Below, in pieces: positions 12,586 through 14,221 of a stretch of 14,221 bases of DNA. The notes beneath the pieces are model-generated. The model saw only the letters and a list, made by a program, of their open reading frames with translations. It was not told the DNA's origin and did not search any database. This DNA is from an uncultured Clostridia bacterium (GTDB lineage Bacteria; Bacillota; Clostridia; Christensenellales; Borkfalkiaceae), in assembly GCA_944369635.1 (NCBI GenBank), contig CALVXL010000045.1:1-14221 (forward strand), written 5' to 3'. The position numbers and the translations under genes are program-made. How positions within the stretch are numbered: the stretch's first letter is position 1; each line of letters opens with the position of its first letter.

Positions 12586-13155
12586 ATGAAACATGTCGGC
12601 ACCGTAAAAATAGAAACACCGCGGTTAATTTTAAGAAAATTTACCTTAGACGACGCGGAAAAAATGTTTACAAATTGGGCAAGCAGCGAAAATGTCACGA
12701 AATATCTCCCCTGGAGCGCATATAAATCCGTAGACGGTGTAATCGATTATCTGAAAAACTTGCAAAATAACTATCTGTCTGATTATTTTTATGATTGGTG
12801 CATCGAACTGAAAAAAACACGCGAACCGATCGGATCTGTCGGCGCGGTATCCGTAAATGAGGAATTTTCCGCGATCGGACTCGGCTACTGCCTTTCCGAA
12901 AACTATTGGGACCAAGGCATCGTGCCGGAAGCCTGCCAATCGGTACTCGGACTTTTTTTTGAACAACTCGGCGCAGTACGCGTCAGCGCGGCACATCATG
13001 TCAGCAATCCGAAGTCCGGCAGAGTTCTGCAAAAATTGGGAATGCAATTTGAAGGCACGCTCAGAAAAAATGCGAAAGATAACCGAGGTAATTTTGTAGA
13101 CGTTAAAGTTTATTCCATAACCGACGACGACTGGTTCCGTAGAAAAAATACTTGA
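12586..13155 (+). CDS. GNAT-family N-acetyltransferase (RimJ/RimL-like)
   Basis: This 189-residue protein is a GCN5-related acetyltransferase of the RimJ/RimL type. TPRLILRKFTLDDAEKMF (11-28) is the usual opening, IGSVGAVSVNEEFSAIGLGY (82-101) the central strands, ENYWDQGIVPEA (105-116) the acetyl-CoA pyrophosphate-binding loop, and NPKSGRVLQKLGMQFEGTLR (141-160) the characteristic C-terminal block. Members acetylate ribosomal-protein N-termini, other amines or antibiotics; the substrate cannot be told here. It is a single gene with its own promoter, divergent from the tRNA, and has no obvious link to the redox operon. Family call is secure. Confidence 0.9.
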   Translation: MKHVGTVKIETPRLILRKFTLDDAEKMFTNWASSENVTKYLPWSAYKSVDGVIDYLKNLQNNYLSDYFYDWCIELKKTREPIGSVGAVSVNEEFSAIGLGYCLSENYWDQGIVPEACQSVLGLFFEQLGAVRVSAAHHVSNPKSGRVLQKLGMQFEGTLRKNAKDNRGNFVDVKVYSITDDDWFRRKNT

Positions 13156-13185
13156 TGTTTTAACGGTTTTCCGAAGATAAAAATT

Positions 13186-13210
13186 GTCGGTTTCCGACGC
13201 TCTTCCTATT
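13186..13210 (+). terminator. Weak terminator candidate after the acetyltransferase
   Basis: GTCGG (13186-13190) and CCGAC (13194-13198) form a 5-bp hairpin with a TTT loop, followed by a pyrimidine-rich stretch rather than a clean T run. It lies about 30 nt after the stop codon. A smaller CGG/CCG hairpin sits just before it. Confidence 0.3.
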
Positions 13211-13273
13211 ATTTACTTTATAAATATTTTTCAATTTTTTTAAAAATAAAGGCAAGAAAACGCAAAAAAACTA

Positions 13274-13302
13274 TTGTTTTTTTTAAAATATAATGCTATA
13301 AT
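13274..13302 (+). promoter_or_regulatory. Promoter of the AraC-family regulator gene
   Basis: TTGTTT (13274-13279) and TATAAT (13297-13302) are 17 bp apart on the plus strand. The expected start near 13309 gives a leader of about 68 nt. Confidence 0.55.
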
Positions 13303-13318
13303 AATAGTGTTGTTTTTC

Positions 13319-13343
13319 TTTGTTTGACGCTTCTTCAAACAAA
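13319..13343. promoter_or_regulatory. Inverted repeat in the araC-type gene leader
   Basis: TTTGTTTGA (13319-13327) and TCAAACAAA (13335-13343) are exact reverse complements around a 7-nt spacer. The repeat lies about 10 to 35 nt after the expected transcription start, so it could be an operator or a leader hairpin. AraC-type proteins themselves usually bind direct repeats. Confidence 0.4.
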
Positions 13344-13376
13344 AAATGTCTTTATTTTTAAATTACAGGTGAACAA

Positions 13377-14153
13377 ATGATCATCACTAACGTAAGAAAA
13401 AAGTCGCTAGCGAAAAACGGGTTTCAATTTACACGGATGAAAGGTTCCGGCGAATACACAATCGTCCATCTTTTCGACGAGGCATCCGTATTCATCGAAG
13501 ACAAGTACGTCACCACCGATAAAAATGCGGTTTTTATCTATTCCCCGAGTTCCAAGCAGGCCGTGTCATGCGAATACGGCGACGTATATTTTGAAAAGAT
13601 AACTTTTTCGGGCGACGATGCGGAAGCTTTACTGCAATCTTACGGCTTAAAATGCGATAAAATCTATTACCCCGCTTGCGTGGACGAAATACATAGGCTT
13701 TTCGATAAGGCGGACGATGAATTTTTTACGCCGCGCAGATACGCGGGAAATGCGGTAAATGTTTATTTTGAACTTTTGCTTCTCACCTTGTCCCGCGATA
13801 TCAATGTGGAAGAACCGCACGAGTACGACGAAAATACCGTGAAAGCATTTTGCGAAATCCGCAAAAACATTTTTGATAAACCGCATATGGACTGGACGGT
13901 CGACTCTATGTCGGCAACGGTCAATATGAACAAAGCCAAATTTTTCGAAATTTATAAAAAACTTTTTAACATATCCCCCATTCAGGACATCATTTCCATA
14001 AGGATTAAAATAGCCAAAACGCTTTTATGTACGCATCGGTATTCCGTTGCGGAAGTAGCGGAAATGACGGGATATCAGAACGTTTTCCATTTTATCAGAC
14101 AAATCAAAAAACATACGGATATCACGCCGAAACAATTTGAAAAACAAAATTAG
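13377..14153 (+). CDS. AraC-family transcriptional regulator
   Basis: This 258-residue protein has an N-terminal sensor region of about 150 residues, probably cupin-like (strand-rich, with FIYSPSSKQAVSCEYGDVYF at 53-72), and a C-terminal AraC double helix-turn-helix. The first helix-turn-helix covers about 172-200 (WTVDSMSATVNMNKAKFFEIYKK), the second about 222-252 (YSVAEVAEMTGYQNVFHFIRQIKKH, then DITPKQF), matching the family signature. The effector is unknown; AraC proteins with such sensors often control sugar or carbohydrate uptake genes, but no such genes lie in the window. AGGTGA sits 4 nt before the ATG. Its likely target would be beyond the right edge, now separated by an insertion sequence. 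Confidence 0.88.
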   Translation: MIITNVRKKSLAKNGFQFTRMKGSGEYTIVHLFDEASVFIEDKYVTTDKNAVFIYSPSSKQAVSCEYGDVYFEKITFSGDDAEALLQSYGLKCDKIYYPACVDEIHRLFDKADDEFFTPRRYAGNAVNVYFELLLLTLSRDINVEEPHEYDENTVKAFCEIRKNIFDKPHMDWTVDSMSATVNMNKAKFFEIYKKLFNISPIQDIISIRIKIAKTLLCTHRYSVAEVAEMTGYQNVFHFIRQIKKHTDITPKQFEKQN

Positions 14154-14166
14154 AAAAAGCCGCCCG
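14154..14166 (+). other. Left half of a possibly split terminator
   Basis: AAAAAGCCGCCCG directly follows the regulator's stop codon and looks like the rising arm of a terminator hairpin. The expected second arm, GGGCGGCTTTTT, does not appear before the window ends. The insertion sequence that starts about 10 bp later may have split it. Confidence 0.35.
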
Positions 14167-14173
14167 AAATGAT

Positions 14174-14221
14174 ATGCACCCCAAAAGTTGGACAGACTTT
14201 TGGAGGTGCATATTTTCATGT
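14174..14221 (+). mobile_element. Left end of an insertion sequence with transposase start (partial)
   Basis: ATGCACCCCAAAAGT (14174-14188) pairs with ACTTTTGGAGGTGCAT (14196-14211) around TGGACAG, with one bulged A. The string CCCCAAAAGTTGGACA closely resembles the terminal repeat of IS3/IS150-type elements common in Firmicutes, which begin with TG; here that would be 14175. The right arm contains GGAGG (14202-14206), followed after 11 nt by an ATG at 14218-14220, the probable start of the first transposase frame, cut by the window edge. In a transcript reading in from the regulator gene the hairpin would bury that ribosome binding site. Family identity is from memory of the terminal sequence and should be treated as probable. 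Confidence 0.6.

Noticed and set aside
1..14221. CRISPR array, rRNA, phage genes or toxin-antitoxin pair
   Set aside because: No regularly spaced direct repeats, no ribosomal RNA sequence, and no phage structural or paired toxin-antitoxin genes were seen.

Overview
The window looks like a chromosomal segment of a strictly anaerobic, low-to-mid-GC Firmicute (Clostridia-like). The reasons are AGGAGG-type ribosome binding sites at almost every gene, TTGACA/TATAAT promoters with 17-bp spacing, AT-rich intergenic DNA, and many oxygen-sensitive iron-sulfur redox proteins. The assignment to a group is inference; nothing in the window names a species.

About 10.5 kb (157-10662, minus strand) is one tight redox operon, transcribed right to left: fumC (class II fumarase), hdrB, hdrC, hdrA (heterodisulfide-reductase-type proteins), flxD, flxC, flxB, flxA (an NADH dehydrogenase module of the FlxABCD type), a soluble fumarate-reductase pair (iron-sulfur then flavoprotein subunit), and a small PQ-loop (SemiSWEET-like) membrane protein. 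Several junctions overlap, four of them by exactly 8 nt, and the operon ends in a perfect palindromic terminator at 131-154. My reading is a cytoplasmic, quinone-independent system. FumC makes fumarate from malate. FlxA takes electrons from NADH, HdrA may bifurcate them, sending one branch to ferredoxin, and the high-potential branch goes through HdrBC and the FrdB-like protein to fumarate. The parts are clear from the sequence; the coupling of HdrABC-FlxABCD to fumarate is inferred from gene order and redox logic. The operon promoter (10750-10778) has a palindrome just downstream of the expected start and a catabolite-repression-like (cre-like) site over its -35 box.

Right of the operon lie, on the minus strand, an HD-domain hydrolase gene (10949-11536), a very short gene for a 31-residue peptide with a perfect consensus promoter and tandem terminators (11721-12057), and tRNA-Pro(GGG) with its own promoter and terminator (12258-12420). 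The plus strand then carries a GNAT acetyltransferase (12586-13155) and an AraC-family regulator (13377-14153). At the right edge an apparent insertion sequence begins about 20 bp after the AraC gene, with a hairpin that buries the ribosome binding site of its first reading frame. At the left edge there is a minus-strand promoter and ribosome binding site for a gene that starts outside the window.
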